Below, piece after piece: positions 36,775 through 44,977 of a stretch of 64,000 bases of DNA. Origin of the DNA: Allobosea psychrotolerans (lineage in GTDB: Bacteria > Pseudomonadota > Alphaproteobacteria > Rhizobiales > Beijerinckiaceae); the NCBI RefSeq assembly GCF_002917105.1, contig NZ_PQFZ01000003.1:447578-511577 (forward strand). Reading direction: 5' to 3'. Below the pieces are notes generated by a model. That model made no database searches and was not told where the DNA came from. It saw only the letters and a program-made list of their open reading frames with translations. A program made the position numbers and the translations under genes. How positions within the stretch are numbered: the first letter of the stretch is position 1; every line of letters starts with the position of its first letter.

Positions 36775-37523
36775 CGATGGCGCAGAACCAGGACGACACG
36801 ATCCGCATGCCCAATGTCACGCCGGCTCGCCTGAATGGCCGCGTCGATGCGCTCGACGGCAACCGGCTGCATGGCTGGATCTGGGACGAGGCGCGCCCCG
36901 AGGAGCGCCTGACGGTCAGATTGCTGCGCGATGGCGCGCCGGTCCAGGAGGCGACGGCCGATCAGAGCCGGATCGATCTGCGCCGCAACGGCATCGGTGA
37001 CGGCAAGCACGCCTTCGCCATGGAGCTCGACGATGCCGTCGCCGCGGCGCGCGATCACCTGACCATTATCGGCGTCTCCCCGAGCACGGGCGCGGAGCTC
37101 GAACTCAGGCTGCCGCCGCCGGCGGAGCTTGCGGCGGAGGCGGCGATCGCGGTGCCGCTGGCCCGTTTCTTCGATCGCGTCGAGGCTTTGATCGCGCTGA
37201 ACCGGCGCACGCAGATCGCCCAGAAGGAGCTTGGCGAAAAGCTCGACCAGATCGCGCTGCGCCTGAACGAGGACCGCGCCCCGGCGCGGGATGCCGAAGT
37301 GGAGGCGGCGCGGGAGGATCATATCAGCCGGCGTCTCGCCGAGCTCGACATCTTCCAGCTGCGCTTCGACGCGACCTTGGCGGGCTTCGACGATCGATTG
37401 GTCACCATCCGCAAGGAGGCTCGTGCTCCGCTGCGGCAGGTCACCGTCATTCTCGGCTTTCTGTCGGGGCTTGCCGCCCTCCTGTCCTTTGTCACGCTCG
37501 CCGTGACGCTGGTTGATCGGTGA
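36771..37523 (+). CDS. Membrane-anchored coiled-coil protein with GW.WD beta module
   Basis: A 250-aa protein of unknown function. Residues about 17-100 form a beta-rich module (LNGRVDALDGNRLHGWIWDEARPEERL..., LRRNGIGDGKHAFAMEL) of a type I associate with polysaccharide-related proteins. Residues about 125-210 are highly charged and helical, probably a coiled coil. The C-terminus is one transmembrane helix (VILGFLSGLAALLSFVTLAVTLV) with almost nothing after it: a tail anchor. It may scaffold the glycosyltransferases at the inner membrane. Coupled by ATGA upstream and TGATG downstream. Confidence 0.7.
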   Translation: MTMAQNQDDTIRMPNVTPARLNGRVDALDGNRLHGWIWDEARPEERLTVRLLRDGAPVQEATADQSRIDLRRNGIGDGKHAFAMELDDAVAAARDHLTIIGVSPSTGAELELRLPPPAELAAEAAIAVPLARFFDRVEALIALNRRTQIAQKELGEKLDQIALRLNEDRAPARDAEVEAAREDHISRRLAELDIFQLRFDATLAGFDDRLVTIRKEARAPLRQVTVILGFLSGLAALLSFVTLAVTLVDR

Positions 37524-39712
37524 TGCCCATGAGCGAAGTCATCGTTCCCGAGCGAACCCGCCTCAGTCCCGCTCCAACCGTCGCCTGGACGCCGCTGGGC
37601 GAGAACGCGATCCTGATCATGAGCGCCTGCGACGCCATACCGGGCAAGGTTCCGGTCGCGGTCGACGGCAACCCCCGCAACAAGGTCGAGACCATGGCGC
37701 TGACCTGGCGCCGGCCTCAGGCAGAGCCCGCCTTGGCTGTGGGCTTCCTGTGCCTGGCGCCCGCGCCATCGGCCGACCGCGCCGAACCGGGCGCCATCCT
37801 GCTCGGGCGTCCGGGCCGGCCGCTGCGCCTGATCCTGTCGCCGAAGCCACTGCCGCTGCAGGCCTTCCTGGCCGCGCTGGCGGAGGAGGCGGGCCAGTCC
37901 TTCCCGACCGTGGTCGATGGCTTGCTGGAGATCCTGCTGGCGGGCAAATCCAACCCGCGCCGCCTGCGCGCGGTCGGGATGCTGCTGCAATCGGTCGCCA
38001 AACCCGGCGGTTTCGTCGAAGTCATGGGCGCGCTCGACGAAGGCGTTTTCCTGCAGGGCTGGAGTTCGAACTTCGCTGCCGGACGCACCAAGCTGCTGAT
38101 CGCCAATGGCGGCCTCTCGCCGGCGGCGCTGGAGGCCGGCACCTTCGAGCGCGACGATCTCGGCGAGGGCGCGCGCGGTTTCTTCGGCATGCTGGAGGAT
38201 TGCGCCATCCGCCATCCCAGCGAGATCGAGCGCCTGTTCTTCCGCGGCACCGATGGCTGGCGTGCGCTCGAGGTCTATGAGCGCTATGTCCTGCTCGAGC
38301 CGATCACCGTTCCCGGCCATCTGCGTGACGGCCTGCAGCGCGGCACGGCCCCGCAGCCGACGACCGACAAATTGCGCCGTGCCTCGCAGCGCTTCGACGG
38401 CCGCGACACGGTCTGCCTGCTGGACGTGCCCGTGCGCGCGGGCATCGACAACGCCACCATCATCGAGAGCGCCGGTGTCCTGATCATCGGCTGGCTGTTC
38501 GATCCGGAGCGCAAGGTCAGTGCGGTCACCTTGCGCAGCGGCGCGCAATCCTGCGTCATCGACCGGCTCTGGACGCGAGTGACGCGGCCCGACGTCTCGG
38601 CGGCCTTCATGGAGGATCCGCGTTTCGGTCCCGCTCTCGCCGCGCGCCGCAGCAGCCACGGCTTCATCGTCTTTGCGCCGAAACTGATACCGGAGCCCGG
38701 ACAGCCGCTCTATCTGGAGTTCGAGATCGAAGGTTCCGGCCCGGCCTTCCTGCCGCTGGAGCCTGGCCGCGGCCAGGCGCGCCCGACGCTGGAGCGCATC
38801 TTCGGCCTGCTCGACCCGCGCTCCTCGACGGCCAACCTCGTGGTCGAGCGCCAGGTCGCCCCGGCCTTGCAGGCGGCCGAGATCGCGCCGCCGCGCGTGG
38901 TCGAGACCTTCGATGTCGGCGCCTTCGACCCGGAGGCGCCGCTTGGCCTGGTGATCGGGCTCGATCATCGTCATCGCGAGCTGTCGGCCTTGTTCGCGCT
39001 GCTCGCGATCGATCCCGAGGTCCGCCCCATTCCGATCGTGCTGGCGGCGCCGGGCGAGAGCTTCGACAAGATCGGCGCGGAGGCGCGGCGTCTGGCGCGC
39101 TTTTACGGGCTCTCCGTCCGGCTCGTCCTGGTCGAGGGCGTCGAGGATGCCTGCGACGCGCTGGAGGCCGGCGTGCGTGCCTGCCGCTTCCAGACCGTGG
39201 CTCTGCTCTCGGGCGCCGCGCAGATCAGGATGCCGGGCTGGCTCGGCCGGCTCGAGCGCGCCTTCCGTGGGCGAGGAGGCCAATGCGTCGCGAGCCCGAC
39301 CCTGCTGTTCGAGGATAATTCGATCCGCTGGGCCGGAGCCTGGCTCGATGGCGAGGGCGCGAACCGGCGCGTCTCAAACCGCTATGTCGGCTATCCCCTG
39401 GAGGCCATCGGCAATCTCGGGCCGATGGAGGTCGCGGCCGGGGCGACCGAATGCTGCGTCATGTCGCGCGCCGCCTTCATCGAGGCCGGTGGCTTCGCGC
39501 GGAACTACTTCACCACCGGCGAGAAGGGACTCGATCTCTGCCTCAAGCTCAGGATGGGCGGCGCACCCTCGCTCTGGGTGCCCGAGGTCGAGGTCTATGT
39601 CGTCGACGACGGCGAGATGGCGCGCCCGCATATCGGGGCGCTGGCGCAGCTCGCGGACCGGACCAGTTTCGACCGCCGCTGGGCGCTCGCAATCTCGAAC
39701 ATGAGAGGATGA
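37523..39712 (+). CDS. GT2-like protein lacking the DxD motif, with N-terminal extension
   Basis: 729 aa with the same overall plan as the 32373 gene product: long non-catalytic N-terminus, a beta module (ESAGVLIIGWLFDPERKVSAVTL, about residues 310-415), and a C-terminal GT2-like fold from about residue 475 (LGLVIGLDHRHRELSALFALL). Where the paralog has NSDVIP, this protein reads LLSGAAQIRMPGW, so the metal-binding aspartates are gone, and the ED motif region is EKGLDLCLKLRMGG. It is probably an inactive or regulatory partner rather than an enzyme. The start ATG overlaps the stop of the gene before it (TGATG). Confidence 0.75.
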   Translation: MPMSEVIVPERTRLSPAPTVAWTPLGENAILIMSACDAIPGKVPVAVDGNPRNKVETMALTWRRPQAEPALAVGFLCLAPAPSADRAEPGAILLGRPGRPLRLILSPKPLPLQAFLAALAEEAGQSFPTVVDGLLEILLAGKSNPRRLRAVGMLLQSVAKPGGFVEVMGALDEGVFLQGWSSNFAAGRTKLLIANGGLSPAALEAGTFERDDLGEGARGFFGMLEDCAIRHPSEIERLFFRGTDGWRALEVYERYVLLEPITVPGHLRDGLQRGTAPQPTTDKLRRASQRFDGRDTVCLLDVPVRAGIDNATIIESAGVLIIGWLFDPERKVSAVTLRSGAQSCVIDRLWTRVTRPDVSAAFMEDPRFGPALAARRSSHGFIVFAPKLIPEPGQPLYLEFEIEGSGPAFLPLEPGRGQARPTLERIFGLLDPRSSTANLVVERQVAPALQAAEIAPPRVVETFDVGAFDPEAPLGLVIGLDHRHRELSALFALLAIDPEVRPIPIVLAAPGESFDKIGAEARRLARFYGLSVRLVLVEGVEDACDALEAGVRACRFQTVALLSGAAQIRMPGWLGRLERAFRGRGGQCVASPTLLFEDNSIRWAGAWLDGEGANRRVSNRYVGYPLEAIGNLGPMEVAAGATECCVMSRAAFIEAGGFARNYFTTGEKGLDLCLKLRMGGAPSLWVPEVEVYVVDDGEMARPHIGALAQLADRTSFDRRWALAISNMRG

Positions 39713-39714
39713 AG

Positions 39715-41019
39715 ATGCGGGTTCTTGTTGTGTCCCATGCGCATCCGTCGTTTTCGCTCGGCGGCGCGGAGATCGCGTCCTACAACCTGCATAAGGGCCT
39801 GCAGGCCCATGAGGGCGTCGATACGAATTATCTCGCCCGCGTCGGAGCGCCCACGCCGCGCCATGCCGGGACCGCGCTGATGAGCCTGCGCCAGCAGGGC
39901 GGCGAACTGCTGTATTATGCCGAGGATTACGACCACTTCCTGATCTCGAACCGCGCCACGGAGGAGATCGAGCGCGATTTCATCCGGGCCCTGCGCGACC
40001 TCAAGCCCGATGTGGTGCATTTCCACCATTTCATCGGGCTCGGGCTGGAATGCATCTTCGCCGTGCGCGACACGCTGCCCGATGCGCTGATCGTGGTGAC
40101 GTTCCACGAATATCTCTCGATCTGCCACCATCACGGCCAGATGGTGAAGACCGGCGCCTTCAAGCTCTGCTACCGGGCCTCGCCGACGGATTGCAACGCC
40201 TGTTTCCCCGATATCTCGCCGGCCCGCTTCCTGGCGCGGGAGACCTTCATCAAGGGCGTGCTCGGCCTCGCCGACCATTACATTTCGCCGAGCCACTTCC
40301 TGGCCGAGCGCTACCAGGCCTGGGGACTGCCGAAGGAGCGCTTCTCGGTGATCGAGAACGGGATCGACGTGCCCGAGGTCGCGCCGCCGCGCCCGCTGCC
40401 GGAGCCGACGGCGCGACGCTCGCGCTTTGCCTATTTCGGACAGCTCACGCCCTATAAGGGCGCCGATGTGCTGATCGACGCCGTGACGCGCATTCCCGAT
40501 GCGGTCTGGGGCGAGGATTCGATCCTGCTGGTCTATGGCGGCAATCTCGAGCGCCAGCCGCAGGCCTATCAGGACAAGTTCGCCAAGCTCGTCGAGAGCG
40601 CTGGCCGGCGCGTGCGCTTCTGCGGCGCGTTCCAGAACCATGAGATGCCGAACCTGATGCGCTCGGTCGATTGGGTGGTGATGCCCTCGATCTGGTGGGA
40701 GAATTCGCCGATCGTCATCCAGGAAGCCTTCTTCCACGGCCGGCCGATCCTCTCCAGCAATCTCGGCGGCATGGCCGAGAAGATCACCGACGAAGTCAGC
40801 GGCCTGCATTTCCGCTCCGGCAGCCCGGAGGATCTCGTCGACTGCATGACCCGGGCGCTGAGCGAGCCGGATCTGTGGTCACGGCTGCGCAGCGGCATCA
40901 CCCCGCCGCTCAACCATGTCGAATGCGCCGCGACCCATGTCTCGCTCTACCAGCGCCTGATCGCAGAGCGAGGCATGCCGATGCCAGCAAGCCGCACGGC
41001 GACGCCAATGATCGCCTGA
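39715..41019 (+). CDS. Glycosyltransferase family 4 (paralog of the 35521 gene)
   Basis: About 434 aa, GT-B fold. It starts MRVLVVSHAHPSFSLGGAEIASYNLHKGL and has the nucleotide-sugar region MPSIWWENSPIVIQEAFFHGRPILSSNLGGM. It shares the cysteine-rich insert of its paralog (CHHHGQ..., CYRASPTDCNACFPDI). I chose the ATG at 39715, which has GAGAGG at 6-nt spacing; the ATG at 39709 that overlaps the preceding stop is the alternative. Presumed role: transfer of one sugar to the growing glycan on the cytoplasmic side. Confidence 0.87.
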   Translation: MRVLVVSHAHPSFSLGGAEIASYNLHKGLQAHEGVDTNYLARVGAPTPRHAGTALMSLRQQGGELLYYAEDYDHFLISNRATEEIERDFIRALRDLKPDVVHFHHFIGLGLECIFAVRDTLPDALIVVTFHEYLSICHHHGQMVKTGAFKLCYRASPTDCNACFPDISPARFLARETFIKGVLGLADHYISPSHFLAERYQAWGLPKERFSVIENGIDVPEVAPPRPLPEPTARRSRFAYFGQLTPYKGADVLIDAVTRIPDAVWGEDSILLVYGGNLERQPQAYQDKFAKLVESAGRRVRFCGAFQNHEMPNLMRSVDWVVMPSIWWENSPIVIQEAFFHGRPILSSNLGGMAEKITDEVSGLHFRSGSPEDLVDCMTRALSEPDLWSRLRSGITPPLNHVECAATHVSLYQRLIAERGMPMPASRTATPMIA

Positions 41020-41051
41020 TGCCAAGCGGACATAAAAAGGGAACAGCAAAG

Positions 41052-42236
41052 ATGGCCCGCATCCTCGTTATCAGCCCATCCGGGGAGGTTTACGACCACG
41101 ATAATGTGCGCTGGTACGACCACAGTCAGCTCGCCAGCCACATCAACCACTATCACAATATCGGCGACGCCTTCGTCTTCGATTCCTCGCTCAAGCTCCT
41201 GAACTTCGAGCAGCTCGACGCGTTGCCGATCAGCCATGTCGACCCGGCGGCGATCGACCGGCTGAATGCCGAATACGACTACGTCTTCCTGCGCGGCTCC
41301 AACTATGTCCACGCCGAAATGGACTGGGAACGGACGGTCGATGTCCTGCGCCGGCTCAAGATCCCGGTCATCGCCTTCGGCATCGGCGCGCAGGCGCCCG
41401 TCAGCGGCAAGCTCGAATTGAGCCAGGATACCAAGACCGTGCTGCGTTTGATCGCGGATTCCACCGCCTCGCTTGGCGTGCGCGGCACCTATTCCGCCGA
41501 GGTGCTCAACGAACTCGGCATCAAGAATGTCCGCATCATCGGCTGCCCGACGGCATTCCGCGCCAACAACCCCAATCTCGCGATCCGGCTGCCGGCGCTC
41601 GACCAGGTCAGGAGGGTCGGGGTGACGATGCGGCGCGAGGTCTCCAGGGACTATGCCCAGGATATCCAGCGCTACCTCACCTTCCATCGCGATCTGGTGA
41701 AGACGATGGCGGGCCGCTTCGACGTGACCCTGATGGCCCAGGGCGAGGTCGAGGAGAAGAAGCTCGCGCTCGGCACGGCGGAGCAGAAGGAGGAGGCGAT
41801 CGCCGCCCTGCGTGAGAATGGCTGGGCGAATGAATGGTTTCTCGATGAGGAGATGGAGCGGCTCTACCGCAGCCGGATGTTCTATTCCGACGTGGTCGCC
41901 GAATATCAGCAGCTCGTGCGCGGGCTCGATCTCGTGCTCGGCTATCGCCTGCACGGCAATCTGATGGCGCTCGCCAATGGCACGCCGTCGATCTACTTCA
42001 CCTATGACAGCCGCACCGTCGAATTCGCGGAAACCTTCAAGATCCCGAGCTTCGACGTCTTCTCCGGGCAGGAGTTCCGCCTGGAGGAGTATTGGGAGCA
42101 GGCGCGCTTCGACCGCTTCAACGCCAACTACACCCAGGTCTATGGCGCGATGCGCGACTTCCTGGTCGAGAACCGCGTCGACAACAAGATGCTCGGGCAG
42201 AAGGCCACCGCCGAGCCGGAGCGCAAGGTCGCATGA
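41052..42236 (+). CDS. Polysaccharide pyruvyl transferase family protein (first copy)
   Basis: 394 aa. The fold is suggested by HNIGDAFVFDSSLKLL near the N-terminus, the motif IPVIAFGIGAQAP, LGVRGTYSAEVLNELGIKNVRIIGCPTAF, and the C-terminal LDLVLGYRLHGNLMALANGTPSIYFTYDSRTVEF, in which the RxHG motif is the hallmark of the CsaB/WcaK-type pyruvyl transferase family. Members add a pyruvate ketal from phosphoenolpyruvate to sugars of surface polymers; some are not strictly pyruvyl transferases. The ATG at 41052 has AAGGGA upstream. It is 30 bp after the GT4 gene. Confidence 0.82.
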   Translation: MARILVISPSGEVYDHDNVRWYDHSQLASHINHYHNIGDAFVFDSSLKLLNFEQLDALPISHVDPAAIDRLNAEYDYVFLRGSNYVHAEMDWERTVDVLRRLKIPVIAFGIGAQAPVSGKLELSQDTKTVLRLIADSTASLGVRGTYSAEVLNELGIKNVRIIGCPTAFRANNPNLAIRLPALDQVRRVGVTMRREVSRDYAQDIQRYLTFHRDLVKTMAGRFDVTLMAQGEVEEKKLALGTAEQKEEAIAALRENGWANEWFLDEEMERLYRSRMFYSDVVAEYQQLVRGLDLVLGYRLHGNLMALANGTPSIYFTYDSRTVEFAETFKIPSFDVFSGQEFRLEEYWEQARFDRFNANYTQVYGAMRDFLVENRVDNKMLGQKATAEPERKVA

Positions 42237-43420
42237 TGAGGCGATGTCGCGTCGAACTTGCGGGTTCGCTGGCAGCGCTCATGCTGCTGGCAGTGCCCTC
42301 TGCCTTGTCCGCCCAAGTGCCCGGCTACCGCGTCGAGATCGCGCCCGGCGCGCAGGAGGAGACCGTCTTCGACTGGGCCCGCCAGCGCTGCGAGCAATGG
42401 GACATCCCCGACGCGCCGCTGCGGGCCTATCGCGACGATCGCGGCGAGGTCGTCGCCTTTGCCAGCCACCATCGCAGCCGCGCCATGATCGGCCGCGGGC
42501 TCGACCGGGTCGCCTCGTCCTGCGCCATCGCCTTCCAGGCCAAGCGCAGCGCCAACCCCGGCGACTTCAGCGATTTCAGCTGGATCGGCGCGACCTGGAC
42601 CGGCAATGGCCGCGACGTCTTCGCGCTGATGCATGACGAGTATCACGCCAATGAGCATCCCGGCGCCTGTCGCTTCAAGGAGGCGATGAGCTGCTGGTAC
42701 AATGTCGTGACCGCGGCGCGCTCGCATGATGGCGGGCGCAGCTTCGCGCCCGATCAGCCGCCCACCGTGGTCGCGGCCCCGACCTTCCGGCAGGATGTCG
42801 GGCAGGGACGCCATCGCGGCTTCTTCAACCCCTCCAACATCGTCCAGCGTGACGGCGCATGGTACGTGCTGATCGCGACGACGGGCGGCGAGGGGCAGAA
42901 GCCCGGCGTCTGCCTGTTCCGGGCGACGGATATCGCGGATGCGACCAGTTGGCGCGCCTTCGACGGCGCAGATTTCACCCTGCGCGCGGTCGATCCCTAT
43001 CGCGGGGACCTGTCGCAGGCGAAGCCCTGCCAGCCCCTTAAGGAATTGCCGACGACGGTCGGCTCGGTGACGCGGCACGAGGCCAGCGGGCGCTGGCTCG
43101 CGATCTTCCATCTCGGCCCCGACCCGTCCAAGGGCGTCGTCGGCGGGCGCGTCGCCTATAGCTGGTCGAGCGACCTGCTGAATTGGACGCCGCTGCAGAC
43201 GCTCGTCACGCATCCGACGCTATGGAGCAAGGACTGCAGCGACCAGCAGCGCTACGCCTATGGCGCGATCGCCGACCCGGCCTCGCCCTCTCGCAATTTC
43301 GAAACGACCGGCGACGAGGCCTTCCTGTTCATGACGAAGCTGCATGTCTCCGGCTGCAAGATCGGCCCGGAGCGGGACCTCGTCCGGATCAAGGTCCGGA
43401 TCGTGAAGGAGACACCATGA
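42233..43420 (+). CDS. Secreted hypothetical protein, possible beta-propeller
   Basis: 395 aa with a clear Sec signal peptide (LAGSLAALMLLAVPSALSA, cleavage before QVPGYR). The mature part has repeated short beta-strand motifs such as SHDGGRSF, FFNPSNIVQRDGAWYVLIATTGG and VAYSWSSDLLNWTPL, reminiscent of five-bladed propeller glycosidases (GH43/GH32-like). I cannot identify a catalytic acid with confidence. Several cysteines (CRFKEAMSCW, KPCQP, KDCSD, GCKIG) suggest disulfide bonds. It is the only obviously periplasmic or secreted product among the glycan genes and is coupled to its neighbours by ATGA overlaps. Confidence 0.65.
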   Translation: MMRRCRVELAGSLAALMLLAVPSALSAQVPGYRVEIAPGAQEETVFDWARQRCEQWDIPDAPLRAYRDDRGEVVAFASHHRSRAMIGRGLDRVASSCAIAFQAKRSANPGDFSDFSWIGATWTGNGRDVFALMHDEYHANEHPGACRFKEAMSCWYNVVTAARSHDGGRSFAPDQPPTVVAAPTFRQDVGQGRHRGFFNPSNIVQRDGAWYVLIATTGGEGQKPGVCLFRATDIADATSWRAFDGADFTLRAVDPYRGDLSQAKPCQPLKELPTTVGSVTRHEASGRWLAIFHLGPDPSKGVVGGRVAYSWSSDLLNWTPLQTLVTHPTLWSKDCSDQQRYAYGAIADPASPSRNFETTGDEAFLFMTKLHVSGCKIGPERDLVRIKVRIVKETP

Positions 43421-44877
43421 ACGCGCCCGTCCTCAACCTCACCGCTGCCAGCTCGACAGGGCAAGCCATGAAGATCCTGCGCGCAACCACGAGCGAGATC
43501 GTCGTCTCGGTCGCTCGCCGGCCCGAAGGCGGCTGGCCGAGCTTGCGTCTCCTGCTCGATGGGCAGGACTACGCCACGATTCATCCAGGCGTGCTGGTCC
43601 CGGGCGACGCGACCGTCGCCGAGCTCACCATACCGCTGCCGCGCCTGCCCGACGGGCGCCCGCATGCGGTCGCGGTCATGGACGCGGCGACGGGCGCGCT
43701 CGCCCCGGGCTCGAATCTGCGCCCTGTCGCGATCACGAAGGCGCTCAGGGCGCTGGTGATCTACCCGGCGGGCGAAGTCTACGACCACGACAAGGTACGC
43801 TGGTATCGCGCGCCGATGGAGAAGCTGCTCTCCGACTATTTCAACATCGGCGACATGATCGTCTACGACTCGACGCTGAAGCTCCTGCGCTACGCGCATC
43901 TCGAGCCGATGAAGATCATGAACCCGACCGAGGCCGATATCGAGCGCTACGCCAGCGAGTTCGACTATGTCTTCGTGCGCGGCTCGAACTTCATCCATGA
44001 GAAGATGGAGTGGTTCCGCGCCGTCGAGGTGCTGGAGCGCGTCAAGCTGCCGGTCTACGCCATCGGCGTCGGCGCGCAGGCGAGCCTGAACCGCGCGATC
44101 GAGCTCTCCGAGGGCTCGAAGCGGTTCTGGAGCATCGTCGGGGATCGCTGCGCCGCCATCGGCGTGCGCGGCGCCTTCAGCGCCGAGACGCTGCGCCATA
44201 ACGGTGTCAGGAATGTCGAGGTCGTCGGCTGCCCCTCGATCTTCCGCACCCGCAACCGCGACCTCGCCATCAAGATTCCCGACCAGCGCGAGATCCGTAA
44301 AGTGGCCTTCAGTCTGCGCCGCGAGTTCGACAGCAGCTACACCGCCAATCCCGAGACCTATATCCGCAACCAGCGCCAGGCCCTGCTCAAGGTCGACAGC
44401 CAGAGCGACATGGTGATGTCCTCGCATGGCGAGCAGGAGGAGAAGGCCTTCTTCCTGCGCGACGATGCCGCCAAGGCCAAGGCCGTCGCCGAATTCGTCC
44501 ATTCCGGCTGGTGGGACGGGCCCGACGATGCGCGCATGCGCGAGATCTACGAGAAGAAGCTGTTCAGCTTCTTCGATGTCGAGCGCTACGACGAATTCGC
44601 CCGCGGGCTCGACCTCGCTGTGGGCTACCGCGTCCATGGCGTTCTGCCGGCGGTGGCGCATGGCGTGCCCGGCGTGCTCGTCGCCTATGACACGCGCAGC
44701 CAGGAACTGGCGGAGACGCTGAAGATCCCGGTCGTGCCGGAAGCGGCGCTGGCGGAGGGCGGCTGGCGCGCCGTCTACCAGGAGGCGGCGCTGAACGCGC
44801 TCTCGAAATCCTATGCCCAGTCCTATGACCGGATGCGGAATTTCCTGGTGGCGAACGGCGTGCCGCACCGGATGTGA
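43417..44877 (+). CDS. Polysaccharide pyruvyl transferase family protein (second copy, with N-terminal beta domain)
   Basis: 486 aa. From residue about 110 it parallels the 41052 product: IYPAGEVYDHDKVRWYRA corresponds to ISPSGEVYDHDNVRWYDH, LPVYAIGVGAQASL to IPVIAFGIGAQAPV, IGVRGAFSAETLRHNGVRNVEVVGCPSIF, and LDLAVGYRVHGVLPAVAHGVPGVLVAYDTRS with the RxHG motif. The first 110 residues form an added beta-rich domain. It is the last of the tightly coupled genes; 100 bp separate it from the GSCFA gene. Confidence 0.82.
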   Translation: MNAPVLNLTAASSTGQAMKILRATTSEIVVSVARRPEGGWPSLRLLLDGQDYATIHPGVLVPGDATVAELTIPLPRLPDGRPHAVAVMDAATGALAPGSNLRPVAITKALRALVIYPAGEVYDHDKVRWYRAPMEKLLSDYFNIGDMIVYDSTLKLLRYAHLEPMKIMNPTEADIERYASEFDYVFVRGSNFIHEKMEWFRAVEVLERVKLPVYAIGVGAQASLNRAIELSEGSKRFWSIVGDRCAAIGVRGAFSAETLRHNGVRNVEVVGCPSIFRTRNRDLAIKIPDQREIRKVAFSLRREFDSSYTANPETYIRNQRQALLKVDSQSDMVMSSHGEQEEKAFFLRDDAAKAKAVAEFVHSGWWDGPDDARMREIYEKKLFSFFDVERYDEFARGLDLAVGYRVHGVLPAVAHGVPGVLVAYDTRSQELAETLKIPVVPEAALAEGGWRAVYQEAALNALSKSYAQSYDRMRNFLVANGVPHRM

Positions 44878-44977
44878 GCGGGCAGGGCGCCGGCTCGCGT
44901 CGGCGGCCCTGCCGATCGATTTCTAGAGGGGGCCCGCGGCGGCGACGCCGGCGGTCCGTAGCGGCAGGAGCATACCG

